DNA of 64,000 nucleotides from Streptococcus varani (lineage in GTDB: Bacteria > Bacillota > Bacilli > Lactobacillales > Streptococcaceae). Under the pieces are notes generated by a model. It was not told where the DNA came from, ran no database searches, and saw only the letters and a list, made by a program, of their open reading frames with translations. Position numbers and translations under genes: made by a program. How positions within the stretch are numbered: the stretch's first letter is position 1; each line of letters begins with the position of its first letter. This document shows positions 1 through 11,093 of the stretch, in pieces. The DNA is taken from the NCBI RefSeq assembly GCF_001375655.1, contig NZ_CTEN01000002.1, positions 124,001 to 188,000 on the forward strand. Direction: 5' to 3'.

Positions 1-801
1 GCCATCGCTTCATATGTTCTCCAACATTTAGAAACCATTGAAGAGACTTCTTTGGATGATTTAGCTCAAGCCACTTATACCTCCAAGGCTAGCTTGGTTC
101 GATTTGCTCAAGCTCTTGGCTTTAAGGGTTGGAAAGAATTTTTGCCGCAATTACTCAAGGAGAGACACTATTGGGCGACTCATTATTCCGATGTGGACCA
201 CAGTATGCCCTTTTCAGACCAGGATGATATCCAAACCATCATTCAAAAAATTGCTACTATCGAAAAAGAAAGCATTCAAGATACAGCTGATAAACTAGTT
301 CCCGGCGATCTAGAAGAGGCTGCTCAGGAGATTGCAAAAGCTAAGCGAGTTATGATTTTTGGATTGACACCTAATCAATATATGGCTCAAATTTTCAAAC
401 GAAAAATGCTCAGCATTGGCAAAGCTATTGAAGTTGCCCAAGCAGGGGAATTTGGAATAACAGCTGCTTCACTCCAGTCAAGCGATCTTGCAATCATTAT
501 TTCTTATTCTGGAAATTCCTTGCAAACCGAAACGTCTGATTACCTTTCCATCTTAGAGAAAAACAAAGTAAAAATGATTGGATTGACCAGCCAACACGGT
601 TTCCCACTAAAACAAGTCAGTCATATCCATTTTACAATTTGTACCCGAGAAGCCAAATACAAAAAAATTGGAAACTTCTCCACCGAGGAATCCATCCTCT
701 TCATCCTCAACAGCCTCTACGCTGTCTATTTCAAGAAAAATTACTTCTCTAACTATGTTCGGAAAATCAATCTAGCATCACAATTAGAGGATAATGATTA
801 A
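1..801 (+). CDS. RpiR/MurR-family transcriptional regulator, 5' end missing
   Basis: The reading frame is open from the first base of the window, so the true start lies upstream; a TTG at 52 is internal. The N-terminal part is an RpiR helix-turn-helix (ATYTSKASLVRFAQALGFKG). It is followed by a SIS sugar-isomerase domain from about residue 95 of the visible part, with the GLTPNQYMAQ and SYSGNSLQT segments that bind phosphosugars. Family members sense a sugar phosphate or amino-sugar phosphate and control nearby sugar genes. Its partner genes would lie upstream, outside the window, so the ligand cannot be told. The stop is followed 12 bp later by a mobile element. Confidence 0.85.
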   Translation, partial: AIASYVLQHLETIEETSLDDLAQATYTSKASLVRFAQALGFKGWKEFLPQLLKERHYWATHYSDVDHSMPFSDQDDIQTIIQKIATIEKESIQDTADKLVPGDLEEAAQEIAKAKRVMIFGLTPNQYMAQIFKRKMLSIGKAIEVAQAGEFGITAASLQSSDLAIIISYSGNSLQTETSDYLSILEKNKVKMIGLTSQHGFPLKQVSHIHFTICTREAKYKKIGNFSTEESILFILNSLYAVYFKKNYFSNYVRKINLASQLEDND

Positions 802-813
802 TCTACAAAAACT

Positions 814-1461
814 AAGAGGCTGGGCAAAAAGTAGCTTCAGAATAGAAAAAAACGAGCATTTCCGCAGTTGGAGATGCTCGTTTCCCTATGTCATGGTTTA
901 TAATTATAATAACGACAAAACAACTAGAAAGCCATGATCATGTATAAAGAGTATAACACAAATCAACTCAGTTTGGAACTAAATCTTGCCTACAATATTC
1001 CTATGAATCACGAGGTTAGATTGATCAGTCTTTTTGTGGACAGTATCCCTAATCATGTTTTATTGGAAGAGTTAGAAAAACTTTCCAAAACAGAAAGTGG
1101 TCGCCAGAAACAAATCCATTACAATCCAACTTGGAATTACTTTAAAGAACTCATCAAGGAAGAATTACATAGCGAAGAAGGCTCTCGAATCTATGCCAAA
1201 CGAAAGACAGATGTCGAACCCGTTTTTGGCCGATTGAAGAGTGTTTTTGGCGTGCGCAGGGTTCATGTCAGAGGCAATCAAGCCGTCCAAACGGAGATCG
1301 GCTTCCTATTCATGAGCATGAATCTAACAAAATTGGCTAAGAATCTCGACCCTAAAAATTCAAATACTCAAAAACCACACAGTGATTTTTTCATCTTGAT
1401 CATCTTCAAGACAGAAATCACTGTGTGGTTTTATTTGAAGCTACTTTTTGCCCAGCCTCTT
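814..1461. mobile_element. Internally deleted IS1182-family element, copy 1 (648 bp)
   Basis: Perfect 25-bp terminal inverted repeats bound the element: one starts AAGAGGCTGGGCAAAAAGTA and the other ends TTTTTGCCCAGCCTCTT. Just inside the left end is a hairpin (CGAGCAT/ATGCTCG), and just inside the right end is a strong hairpin (AACCACACAGTGATT pairing with AATCACTGTGTGGTT), so transcription is probably blocked at both ends. Between them is only the start and the end of a transposase. A near-identical but shorter copy lies at 29988-30514. No clear target duplication was found. It is probably mobilised in trans by a full-length relative. Confidence 0.85.
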
Positions 1462-1479
1462 TCTTTATTTTCTTCCTAA
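934..1479 (+). pseudogene. IS1182-family transposase remnant (N- and C-termini fused)
   Basis: A 181-codon frame joins a transposase N-terminus (MIMYKEYNTNQLSLELNLAY) to a C-terminal catalytic end carrying YAKRKTDVEPVFGRLKSVFG, the IS1182 motif with the last catalytic Glu. Full-length members are about 450-550 aa, so most of the DDE domain is gone and the protein should be inactive. The frame runs past the terminal repeat into flanking DNA, so the natural stop is lost or lay elsewhere. Confidence 0.8.
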
Positions 1480-2271
1480 AGTAAAAGCTTGACCAGGAGC
1501 AAGGACACGAATGCGCTCTGGATGAATTACCTTATCGTAAAGATCAGCAGGATCCATATTAAAGGTATTCATATCTGGTGCATCCACTGTTCCCCAGTGC
1601 TGGCAGATCAAATCTGCATTTGGATAAGCATTTGCCAAGCGAACGGCATTGAGAAATCCGATGTGCCAGAAATTGTCCGACCAGTCAAAGAAGATGGCAT
1701 CCGGTGCTTCCATCTCATACTGCTCTGGCAAGGCTTTGGAATCACCAGGTACGTAGATACTACCATCTACCGTGCGAATATAAAAGCCACAAAGGTCTTC
1801 TACTGCATACTTACGGCCGTATTTAGGATTATCACTCTTCCAGTTATGCCAAGCTCTTGTCACTTCTACATCTATATTTCCAACTGTGAAATCAGAGCCA
1901 ATATCATGACCTTGAGCCTCTAAACCTTCTGCTTGAATCAATCCAGCTACGAAATGTGGAGCATGGTAGATATCAACTGTTTCTTTGGTATTGGCACGGA
2001 AAGTTTGACTAAAATGGTCGTTATCATCATGAGTAATCAGAACAGCATCTAAATGAGGAATCTTATCAGATGTAATGGGCATATCAATCAACAGCGGCAT
2101 ATCAAAATCCTCCACCACTGGATCAATCATGATGTTGGTCCCATGGCTATTGATATGCAGGCCGGAGTTGCCTAACCAGCGCAGTTCAGTTTTATCAATG
2201 GCTCCAAAGGCTTCAGCTCCGTAAAATTGAGTCGCTGGAGGTCTTGCTTGTTTCTGTTTCTGATTGGTCAT
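1465..2271 (-). CDS. MBL-fold metallo-hydrolase (UlaG-like)
   Basis: A protein of 268 aa. The start chosen is the ATG at 2271, which has AGAAAGGAA eight bases upstream; the frame is open further but has no ribosome site there. The metallo-beta-lactamase fold is shown by THDDNDHFS near residue 80, with later metal-ligand candidates VPGDSK and the final CQHWG histidine. The usual HxHxDH motif reads H-x-D-x-D-H here, with the second histidine replaced by Asp, so metal binding may be altered. Relatives hydrolyse phosphorylated lactones or similar substrates; the substrate here is unknown. It is a single gene with its own promoter, and its 3' end abuts the IS-derived element. Confidence 0.8.
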   Translation of the reverse strand: MTNQKQKQARPPATQFYGAEAFGAIDKTELRWLGNSGLHINSHGTNIMIDPVVEDFDMPLLIDMPITSDKIPHLDAVLITHDDNDHFSQTFRANTKETVDIYHAPHFVAGLIQAEGLEAQGHDIGSDFTVGNIDVEVTRAWHNWKSDNPKYGRKYAVEDLCGFYIRTVDGSIYVPGDSKALPEQYEMEAPDAIFFDWSDNFWHIGFLNAVRLANAYPNADLICQHWGTVDAPDMNTFNMDPADLYDKVIHPERIRVLAPGQAFTLGRK

Positions 2272-2306
2272 GTCTATTCCTTTCTGATTCAGCAATTTCT
2301 ATCATT

Positions 2307-2335
2307 ATTCTACCGAAGGATTCCATCTTATTCAA
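2307..2335 (-). promoter_or_regulatory. Promoter of the MBL-fold gene
   Basis: On the minus strand a TTGAAT -35 (2330-2335), a 17-bp spacer and a TAGAAT -10 (2307-2312) lie about 35 bp before the start at 2271. Confidence 0.6.
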
Positions 2336-2401
2336 GAAGAGTATAGAAAGTTGAAATGATATTTCATCATTTCTATTGAAATACGACTTTTATGAAATAG
2401 A

Positions 2402-2428
2402 AAATAAGAGGGCTTACGCCCCCTATTT
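2402..2428 (-). terminator. Rho-independent terminator after pyrE
   Basis: On the minus strand a GGGGGC-GTAA-GCCCTC hairpin is followed by TTATTTT. It overlaps the last bases of pyrE and ends the pyrF-orf-pyrE unit. Confidence 0.7.
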
Positions 2429-3057
2429 TAATCCTGCCAAGTTTCTTGGTTTTCCTTGAATTTCTTAAGCAGTTGCAAGCCATCCGCATCGATGTAACCT
2501 TGGACCTTAGCCACCTTAATCAACTCAGAATAGTTGGATAACGTTACTAATTTGACTCCAGCATCCTCAAAATTTTTATCGGCTTTTGGTAGTTCATAGG
2601 TAAAAATAGCTACCACACCAAGGACATCCGCCCCTTCACGTTTTGCAGCTGCTACCGCATCTAGAACGGAACCACCAGTCGAAATCAAGTCCTCAATAAC
2701 GACCATTTTTTGACCTTTGACAATACGTCCTTCTACTTGATTGCCTGCACCATGGTCTTTGGGTTTGCTTCTGATATAAGCAAATGGCAGATTCATCCGA
2801 TCCGCAATAATAGCCCCATGTGGAATCCCAGCTGTTGCTGTTCCAGCTATCACTTCGACTTCTGGAAATTCTTCTTTGATTTTGGTCACAAAACCGTTTT
2901 CAATCAAGCTACGTGTATCTGGATAAGATAAGGTCACACGGTTGTCCGTATAAATCGGTGATTGGATCCCAGAAGCCCATGTGAACGGCTCCTCTGGTTG
3001 TAAGTAAACGGCTTTGATATCTAACAAATGTGATGCAATTTCTGTAGCGAGTGTCAT
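2428..3057 (-). CDS. pyrE: Orotate phosphoribosyltransferase
   Basis: Makes orotidine 5'-phosphate from orotate and PRPP in de novo pyrimidine synthesis (cytosol, homodimer). At 209 aa it has the usual length. The PRPP-binding motif is [17 protein letters not shown] (about residues 120-136), and the flexible catalytic loop region is [15 protein letters not shown]. The start has GGAGG seven bases upstream. It is the last gene of pyrF-orf-pyrE and therefore under the attenuator upstream of pyrF. The product is passed on to PyrF, encoded just upstream. Confidence 0.96.
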   Translation of the reverse strand: MTLATEIASHLLDIKAVYLQPEEPFTWASGIQSPIYTDNRVTLSYPDTRSLIENGFVTKIKEEFPEVEVIAGTATAGIPHGAIIADRMNLPFAYIRSKPKDHGAGNQVEGRIVKGQKMVVIEDLISTGGSVLDAVAAAKREGADVLGVVAIFTYELPKADKNFEDAGVKLVTLSNYSELIKVAKVQGYIDADGLQLLKKFKENQETWQD

Positions 3058-3110
3058 CGTTTTTCCTCCAATAAAATGCTCTGTGCGATTGGCTAACCAA
3101 TATGTTATTT

Positions 3111-3308
3111 TTAAATCTTCATTTTTTCAATGCGGCCATCTTTTCGTATAACCCTATAGCCACCAAATAGAGCGGGTTCGATACGAGAGCCATTATCCCC
3201 CTTATAACCGTGCAAGAGAATATTAGGCATAAAATGCTCCACGCGCCCATCATCAAAGCGGTACCTAAAGCCATTTAAAAAAATATCTTTTGATATAATC
3301 TTACCCAT
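3111..3308 (-). CDS. Small conserved-looking protein between pyrF and pyrE
   Basis: A 65-aa protein starting [13 protein letters not shown]. The ATG at 3308 overlaps the pyrF stop by 8 nt (ATGGGTAA), which suggests translational coupling. The frame can be extended upstream inside pyrF, but that is less likely. The composition is basic and beta-rich ([26 protein letters not shown]), with no membrane segment. I do not recognise a family. Its place inside a pyrimidine operon suggests co-expression with PyrF and PyrE, nothing more. Confidence 0.6.
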   Translation of the reverse strand: MGKIISKDIFLNGFRYRFDDGRVEHFMPNILLHGYKGDNGSRIEPALFGGYRVIRKDGRIEKMKI

Positions 3309-3996
3309 AATTCCATTCTTCCTTAATCTCAAAATAGGCTGCCACAGGATCTTTAGCCTGGGTGATTGGCCTGCCCACTACAATGTAATCACTTCCTATT
3401 TCACGCGCTTGTTTGGGCGACATCACTCGTTTTTGGTCTCCAGACTCTGAGCCTTCCGGACGAATCCCCGGTGTCAGACAAAGAAACTGATCCGACGTAG
3501 CTCGTTTAATGAGGTCTACTTCTTGGGCTGAACAAACCACACCATCTAGACCAGCTTCAGTAGTTTTTTGAGCATAATGGATGACCGATTCTCCCAAAGA
3601 GGTCTGGATATTTTGAAATTCCTGCATCTGCTCTTCTGAGGTCGAAGTCAACTGCGTTACCGCAATCAAGATGGGGCCTGCGCCCAAACCAGCACGTGCA
3701 GCCTGCATCATCTCTATACCACCGGCCGCATGGACATTGGTCATATCTACTCCTAATGTACCCAAAACAGCCATAGCCGACTGAACGGTATTTGGTATAT
3801 CATGCAATTTCAAATCCAAAAAAACCGAATGCCCCAGATTTTTTACATAAGAGACAATCTCTGGACCAACAGCATAATACAATTCCATACCAATCTTAAC
3901 ATATAGTTTTTCCTGACTCGGAAAAAGTGCTAGGAAGGACTTGACTTCCTCAAAAGAAGGAAAATCAAGGGCAATGATGGGGCGTGTTTCTCTCAT
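3301..3996 (-). CDS. pyrF: Orotidine 5'-phosphate decarboxylase
   Basis: Decarboxylates OMP to UMP, the last step of de novo UMP synthesis. The start is the ATG at 3996 ([12 protein letters not shown]) with AAAGGAC upstream; an in-frame extension of 37 codons reaches back into the leader and is not expected to be translated. The length is 231 aa, normal for the family. The catalytic motif [10 protein letters not shown] (Asp-Lys-Asp) is near residue 60, and the phosphate-binding end is VVGRPIT. It follows a promoter and a PyrR-type attenuator, and is coupled to a small ORF and pyrE. Confidence 0.96.
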   Translation of the reverse strand: MRETRPIIALDFPSFEEVKSFLALFPSQEKLYVKIGMELYYAVGPEIVSYVKNLGHSVFLDLKLHDIPNTVQSAMAVLGTLGVDMTNVHAAGGIEMMQAARAGLGAGPILIAVTQLTSTSEEQMQEFQNIQTSLGESVIHYAQKTTEAGLDGVVCSAQEVDLIKRATSDQFLCLTPGIRPEGSESGDQKRVMSPKQAREIGSDYIVVGRPITQAKDPVAAYFEIKEEWNYG

Positions 3997-4123
3997 AAAT
4001 GTCCTTTCGCAAACTATTAAGCCAATGGCGAAATAAGGAACGTAGTTCTCGCTACGCTCAAACTGCATCAATACCTCTAAGCTTTGCGACGTCCTTAGGA
4101 CTTGCAATCGCTAAGAGTAATAG

Positions 4124-4269
4124 AAAAATAGCCTCACCAAAGAGGGCGAGGCTACACAAAATCTGGGCACACTGCACCCTTGCTAATTGTAGACCTTTGA
4201 TGCCTCTCTGGACACGTTTAAAGGTTATTTAATTAACTACATTCTAACAGTTAGAACCTTGAATGTCAA
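4124..4269 (-). promoter_or_regulatory. Promoter and PyrR-type attenuator of pyrF-orf-pyrE
   Basis: On the minus strand: TTGACA (4264-4269), 17 bp, TAGAAT (4241-4246). About 20 nt into the RNA comes GTGTCCAGAGAGGCA (4201-4215), which matches the conserved PyrR binding loop. Then a terminator, GCCTCGCC-CTCTTT-GGTGAGGC followed by ATTTTTCT (4124-4152). In this class UMP/UTP-loaded PyrR binds the loop and favours the terminator, so pyrF-pyrE expression falls when pyrimidines are plentiful. Confidence 0.85.
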
Positions 4270-4311
4270 GGTAAAATAAGGTTTTAAAACATTTGCAAAC
4301 ACCATAACACC

Positions 4312-6065
<1,754 letters not shown>

Positions 6066-6080
6066 GACTTCCCTTTCCAC

Positions 6081-6278
6081 AAAAAAGAACCTCACCCGAG
6101 GGCAAGGTTCATGAAAAGAGCAGAGTCAAACAAACTCAAATCTTTTGAGAGACAGAGTCTCCCACTTTACTTCTCACTTGATAACGATTCGCAAACCGTC
6201 CACCTTGCTAGCCTCACGGGACTCAGTTAAAGGTTACATACTTATGAGCATTATAGCTTTAAAAAGATAGGATGTCAA
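6081..6278 (-). promoter_or_regulatory. Promoter and PyrR-type attenuator of pyrK-pyrD
   Basis: On the minus strand: TTGACA (6273-6278), 17 bp, TATAAT (6250-6255), near consensus. The leader carries GAGTCCCGTGAGGCTA (6210-6225), a PyrR binding-loop match, then a terminator with outer arms GAACCT/AGGTTC and inner CCC/GGG (6087-6110) ending in TTTTTT. It is the same logic as the second attenuator at 4124-4269, with different stem sequences. Confidence 0.85.
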
Positions 6279-6471
6279 GGAGAAATATAGTTTTTCAAGT
6301 TAGAATCACGAAGCAAATAGAGTTGTAATACATTATCTAATTAAAACTTAAGCAAATACTAAATACCTAACGAAAAAAGAAAACCAATTTCATCAAAAAA
6401 TATTCTAGAAAAATAAAAATAGACACAATCACTTTTAATTCTAGTCTTAAGTTGATTTTGAGAACATCCAG

Positions 6472-7899
6472 TTAAGTATTCATTTTTTCTAAAAAGTTGG
6501 AAATCCTCATTTGACGATAGACAATCAGTAAATAAAGTAAGAAACCAAAGCCTCCAATTAAAAATATATTCCAAAAACTGCTCAATTTAAATATATTGAT
6601 TACAACATACAATAATATGCCCGGAATCATTCCAATAACACTTATAAATAGAGAGATTAAGACATTAGTAAATTTAAAATATTCCCTAGCAAAATAATAA
6701 CTGATGATAAGCATTGAGAACTCAGCTATTATTGTTGTTAGAGCTGCTCCATTATAGGTATATCTTGGAATAAACCAAAAGTTTAAAATAAAATTGATTA
6801 GTGCTGAAAATACGGAAGCAATTAGTATTTTTTTCTCTTTACCATATGGCAATAAAACTGATGTTGTCAAAAAGGATGCTAGAGAAGAAAACACCAATGA
6901 AATACTTAACAATTTTAAAGAAAAACTAGCAGCCATAAAAGCTTTACTAGCCAATATATCAATTATGCTATCAGATAACAAAAAAGTAAAAAAACAAACA
7001 GGAGCAACAAATAAAATGATTACTATCGATATTTTTGTCAATATTTGTTCAACTCTGAGATGTCCTTTTCCAACCATATTTGATAAACGAGGTAACATTA
7101 CAATAATAACAGCAGCAACCAAACTTTTTAACAAACCATACACTTTAGTTGAGGCACTATAGATTCCCGTTGCATAATCACCTGAAAAAATATTTAGCAT
7201 TGTTGTATCTAGATTAACATATATAGTAGTTGACAAATTAATAGCAAATATTAATAAAATTGGAGGTAAATGAGTAGACAGCTCGAGTTGTTTACTAACT
7301 CCAAGAGAGGTATATTTTTTTGTATAGAATAAATTTAAAATTGCTGGGCCAAGTGAAGAAAAAACAATTATAAAAGCATATATTAAATAATCATTAGCGC
7401 TTTTTACCCATATTAACATAAAGATAACAGACAAAACTTGAATAAATATGTTTCTTAGTGTAATATATTTAAAATCCTCATAAATGGAGTTTAACCATTC
7501 TCTTGAAACAAGATTTGCAATTATAGAAATAGATAAAATAAGAATCAATTCTCTATAGGGATTAAAGTATTTAATAAAATAAATAAATAGTCCTAAAAAA
7601 AAGAGTGCAAAAACTGTTGAAAGAATATTAATTGAAAAGACCTGATTTGAAAAAATTTTAATTTTTTGCTGATCATCTCTAATTTTCGCACCTTCTCTAA
7701 TAGCATATGTATTAATTCCTAAACCAGCTAATAATATGATATAGTTAATAATTGACCTAGAGAATTCAATTTTACCAATATCTGTAACATTCAGTGTTCT
7801 AGATATATAAGGGTAGGTAATGATTGGAAAAATAATAGTAGCAATTGTCTTTAAAATACTATACATTGTATTTTTGACAATTATTTTCTCAGATTTCAT
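6472..7899 (-). CDS. wzx: Oligosaccharide flippase (Wzx)
   Basis: A 475-aa polytopic membrane protein of the polysaccharide transport (MOP/PST) family, with about twelve to fourteen hydrophobic segments and the N-terminal NTMYSILKTIATIIFPIIT typical of Wzx. It should flip the lipid-linked repeat unit across the membrane for polymerisation by Wzy. The ATG has GGAGAAAATAG upstream and overlaps the end of the preceding glycosyltransferase by 11 nt. It is the last gene of the polysaccharide operon. Base composition is very AT-rich compared with the flanking pyr genes, as usual for exchanged serotype-specific genes. No clear terminator is seen between it and the pyrK promoter. Confidence 0.9.
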   Translation of the reverse strand: MKSEKIIVKNTMYSILKTIATIIFPIITYPYISRTLNVTDIGKIEFSRSIINYIILLAGLGINTYAIREGAKIRDDQQKIKIFSNQVFSINILSTVFALFFLGLFIYFIKYFNPYRELILILSISIIANLVSREWLNSIYEDFKYITLRNIFIQVLSVIFMLIWVKSANDYLIYAFIIVFSSLGPAILNLFYTKKYTSLGVSKQLELSTHLPPILLIFAINLSTTIYVNLDTTMLNIFSGDYATGIYSASTKVYGLLKSLVAAVIIVMLPRLSNMVGKGHLRVEQILTKISIVIILFVAPVCFFTFLLSDSIIDILASKAFMAASFSLKLLSISLVFSSLASFLTTSVLLPYGKEKKILIASVFSALINFILNFWFIPRYTYNGAALTTIIAEFSMLIISYYFAREYFKFTNVLISLFISVIGMIPGILLYVVINIFKLSSFWNIFLIGGFGFLLYLLIVYRQMRISNFLEKMNT

Positions 7900-9061
7900 C
7901 TATTTTCTCCAATTTTTTTAAAATTTCCAAAAATTGTTGACCTGTTTTTTGCCAACTAAGTTTTTTTAATTTCTCTTGAGCTTTGGCATCTTTTTGCTGC
8001 AATAAATATGTTTCGTCTATTAATTCTTTAATTTTTATATAAAGTTCTTGTCCAGAAAAATCAATCAAAGTTGCTGTGTCATTACCTAAAAAATCTTCAT
8101 AACTACCATCTTTAAATTCTATTAATGGTAACCCACTTGCGAGCATTTCATAAGGAACTAATGAGATATTTGTCATTGAGGCTACCATACCAAAATCAGA
8201 CTCTTTATATAAATTTGAAAGCTCTTTTTTAGATAGTTTTCCTCTATTTATCCCTAATTCTTTTGGTATTTTTTTTATTCCTCCATATGCAATAATATGT
8301 AAATCAATATTATCTCTTCTAAAGCACTCTTTTGCTTCCAGTAAGACGTGCTGAGTGATTGTTGGGATTCTTCGGCCAACATCTTTTAAAAATACCGCAA
8401 GTTGTATTTTCGTTTTACCCTTATATTTAGAGAAGTCCCTTGGAAAATATTCATATTCACTCTTTTCATACGGAAACTCGACTACATCAATCTTAACAGT
8501 TTCTTTTGTATTTTTTAAAATCATTTGTTTATTCCAAGAACCCAGACTAACCATATGTAATCCCAAATCATATGTTTTTTGGGCTAGGGCATATGTTTCA
8601 CCATCTGTACAAAATAGCGGTTCAAAATCTTGAACAAAATACATTTTATAACCAGACATCTTCTTTACTGTATAAGCAGTTTCCCAAGCTGTCGCAACTA
8701 CTACATCAAAATTGAGATCATCTGAATAGTTCAAAACCTTTCCGCCAAAATTTTCTAAATTAATCTTAGCATTGGTCATCATATCATCTTCCGATTGTTG
8801 CGCTAAGCTAATATAGCTGACCGTATAACCCATACTTTGTAGAAAAGTCCCCATTCTTAAAATAGAGGTTGTTCCACCTGAGTACGCTCCCATGCGCGGA
8901 AGGACAAAAGCTATTGTTTTTATTTCCGTAATATTACGTTCGTTTTCTATTTTTGAAAAATCACTATTTCGCAAAATTTTCTCAATTTTTTTCTGCCTGT
9001 TTTTATATAGCGCATTTCCGAAAATTTTTTTGGCACTATTCAATACTAATTTTTTCATCAT
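7889..9061 (-). CDS. Glycosyltransferase, WsaF/GT4-like
   Basis: A 390-aa protein resembling WsaF-type (rhamnosyl)transferases. It has an N-terminal Rossmann half (IKTIAFVLPRMGAYSGGTTSILRMG), a central YKMYFVQDFEPLF segment typical of this group, and a C-terminal GT-B half with VASMTNISLVPYEMLASGLPLIEF, where the acidic residue of the classical EX7E motif is present. The start has AGGAGAAT upstream and two ATGs in a row (9061 and 9058). The sugar donor is unknown; no dTDP-rhamnose genes lie in the window, so a rhamnose donor would have to come from elsewhere. AT-rich like wzx. Confidence 0.75.
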   Translation of the reverse strand: MMKKLVLNSAKKIFGNALYKNRQKKIEKILRNSDFSKIENERNITEIKTIAFVLPRMGAYSGGTTSILRMGTFLQSMGYTVSYISLAQQSEDDMMTNAKINLENFGGKVLNYSDDLNFDVVVATAWETAYTVKKMSGYKMYFVQDFEPLFCTDGETYALAQKTYDLGLHMVSLGSWNKQMILKNTKETVKIDVVEFPYEKSEYEYFPRDFSKYKGKTKIQLAVFLKDVGRRIPTITQHVLLEAKECFRRDNIDLHIIAYGGIKKIPKELGINRGKLSKKELSNLYKESDFGMVASMTNISLVPYEMLASGLPLIEFKDGSYEDFLGNDTATLIDFSGQELYIKIKELIDETYLLQQKDAKAQEKLKKLSWQKTGQQFLEILKKLEKIDEI

Positions 9062-9111
9062 ATTCTCCTATATGTAAAATTCAAATTACAAACACTTCTC
9101 TATTGAATATT

Positions 9112-10155
9112 CTATTCGCTCCATAGTAAGTTGTGGTTCAAGATTGGGATAGTCGTACCTGCGCTATCACTCCAAACAAAAATTCTATAAGATAACGCAA
9201 GCCATGCAAGAACAGTAAAGAATATAAATAATTTATTGTTTGTCATTGGACTCTTATTCTCAAAGAAAAATGCTATTGTAGCTAAATAAATAAAGACAGG
9301 AACAATCAATAATCTTTCAAAACTGATATTAATAGCCATCAAGGGAATAAAAAGTCCATTGACAAGAGTTGATTTTAAAGATAACTCAGCTAACTTTATT
9401 TGTTTCGTTGAGAAGAAATGCTTATTCTCAAGAACATAGCTATAAATCAATTGGAACAAAAAAACCGTTACAACAACAAATACAACTTTGGCAATAAATG
9501 ATACAAACGAGTTATTTGTAGAATTTGTATAAAGAGCGAATTTTGCACCAAGAAGCCTGGTCAAAAACGGGAGAACGACGTTCGTAAGTGGGAAACTGAC
9601 TGTCATGCCGACTGCAGCTGCGAGATAAAGTTTTCTCAATTCAATCTTTTCAGCTATATAGTAAAAATATCCAAGGAAAGAACTAACATGCATGGAAAAT
9701 GCTAAGCTTATAAGGCCGATACTTTTTATTTTGTTAGTGGTTGTTGGTTTTTTTGCAATAAAAATAAAAGCAACAGCCAATATAGAACTAGAAAGAAACT
9801 GCCGAACAATAACAGCTTCAATAAAGAAAAAGCTCAAAATAAAACTGCTAAAGAAAATCCAATAGCTTCCCTCATAAAAATGACAGAGTTGAATTAAAAG
9901 AAAAAATATGAGAATTCCTAAAATGATTAGAAAACCTTGGTAGTCTACTCTTAATATTTGAATATAGAAAATTAAATAGTTAAAGCCAATATCAACTAAG
10001 TTTTCGAAATATCTTGGACCCAGTCTTAAAATATTTTTGTAACGCATAATATACTGTAACATATCCGCATTAGCTGTATTGAAGGAAAATAAAATGTATT
10101 GAAAAGCAATTAATGGTAGCGCAATAAGGCTTGAAAGCCTTACTCGTATTTTCAT
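9112..10155 (-). CDS. wzy: Polysaccharide polymerase (Wzy, EpsG-like)
   Basis: A 347-aa integral membrane protein with about ten hydrophobic segments. The early motif ADMLQYIMRYKNIL and the charged VRQFLSSSILA segment resemble the EpsG/Wzy group of polymerases. There is no other polymerase candidate in the operon, so it is the likely Wzy joining repeat units on the outer face of the membrane. AGGAGG precedes the ATG. It is the most strain-specific gene type and the exact linkage made cannot be read from sequence. Confidence 0.8.
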   Translation of the reverse strand: MKIRVRLSSLIALPLIAFQYILFSFNTANADMLQYIMRYKNILRLGPRYFENLVDIGFNYLIFYIQILRVDYQGFLIILGILIFFLLIQLCHFYEGSYWIFFSSFILSFFFIEAVIVRQFLSSSILAVAFIFIAKKPTTTNKIKSIGLISLAFSMHVSSFLGYFYYIAEKIELRKLYLAAAVGMTVSFPLTNVVLPFLTRLLGAKFALYTNSTNNSFVSFIAKVVFVVVTVFLFQLIYSYVLENKHFFSTKQIKLAELSLKSTLVNGLFIPLMAINISFERLLIVPVFIYLATIAFFFENKSPMTNNKLFIFFTVLAWLALSYRIFVWSDSAGTTIPILNHNLLWSE

Positions 10156-10157
10156 TT

Positions 10158-11093
10158 TTATATCCTCCTAAATAAAATCAAAAACTTTGTGAGATAGACC
10201 CACTTCTTACTCATTCCTCTAAAATACGGTTTGGATGAAAAAACAAATCCCGCAGCCTTGAAAAATGATGTTTGTGCATCAAGAAATGTACGAATATAGG
10301 CGCTATCACTCTCAGGAAGAGATTCTAAGTAGGATAGCAACAAGTGTGAAATTTGCGCCCGTTGGTGCTTCCTTTTATTATAGACTGTTCCAAGTTTTTT
10401 CCAAACATACTTGATTCTACCAGCCAGGCCGATATAGCTACCAGCTGTATTGTGCGTCGAAACACGGTAACCCATGGTTTTTGCATTATCAATGTATACC
10501 TGACCTACAGCGTAAGCAAGTACAGTAATCCAAGTATCATGCGCAGGAATAAAATCACTTTTCCGAATCATTTGATAGGAATCGACTAGGTGTAGGTGCA
10601 ATAAGTCATTCCAAATCATGACGCAACCACGTTGATTCAGGGCAAACAAGGATGATTGCTTACTAATCGTGTCTTGCTTATCCTCTTCATCACGGACAAA
10701 ATGTCCTTCTTCGTCAATGATTTGTTGGTTTGAACAGTAGAGAAAAGGCTGGCTATTGCCTTTAGACTCAATATAATCGATACCTGTTGACAACTTATCA
10801 GCATACCAGATATCATCTTGATCACAAAAAGCATAATAATCAAAGGTGCTGCCTTGGGTTTTCAAAACAGCCTCCATGAAAGAGCGCTCGAAACCAAGGT
10901 TTTTTTCTTTATAAAGTAAGATGTTGATGCGGTTACTATATTCTAGAAGAATGTCTTCCGTCCGGTCTTTTGACCCATCATCTCGTACAAATAAAGTGAT
11001 ATCAACATTGGTCTGAGAAAGCAAGGATTCCATCTGTTCTCTCAGATATTTTTCGCCATTATATGTTGACAATATAACTGCTACTTTTTTCAT
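10158..11093 (-). CDS. Glycosyltransferase family 2
   Basis: A 311-aa inverting GT-A enzyme. The N-terminal VAVILSTYNGEKYLREQ is followed by FVRDDGSKD near residue 36 and the CDQDDIW DXD-type metal/nucleotide site near residue 90, a pattern common in rhamnosyl- and galactosyltransferases of streptococcal capsule loci. Its ATG overlaps the SDR gene stop (ATGA), giving tight coupling. Acceptor and donor are unknown. Confidence 0.88.
   Translation of the reverse strand: MKKVAVILSTYNGEKYLREQMESLLSQTNVDITLFVRDDGSKDRTEDILLEYSNRINILLYKEKNLGFERSFMEAVLKTQGSTFDYYAFCDQDDIWYADKLSTGIDYIESKGNSQPFLYCSNQQIIDEEGHFVRDEEDKQDTISKQSSLFALNQRGCVMIWNDLLHLHLVDSYQMIRKSDFIPAHDTWITVLAYAVGQVYIDNAKTMGYRVSTHNTAGSYIGLAGRIKYVWKKLGTVYNKRKHQRAQISHLLLSYLESLPESDSAYIRTFLDAQTSFFKAAGFVFSSKPYFRGMSKKWVYLTKFLILFRRI

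Noticed and set aside
6359..6574. A 71-codon minus-strand frame overlapping the wzx end as a gene
   Set aside because: It overlaps wzx out of frame and shows no recognisable domain or ribosome site.
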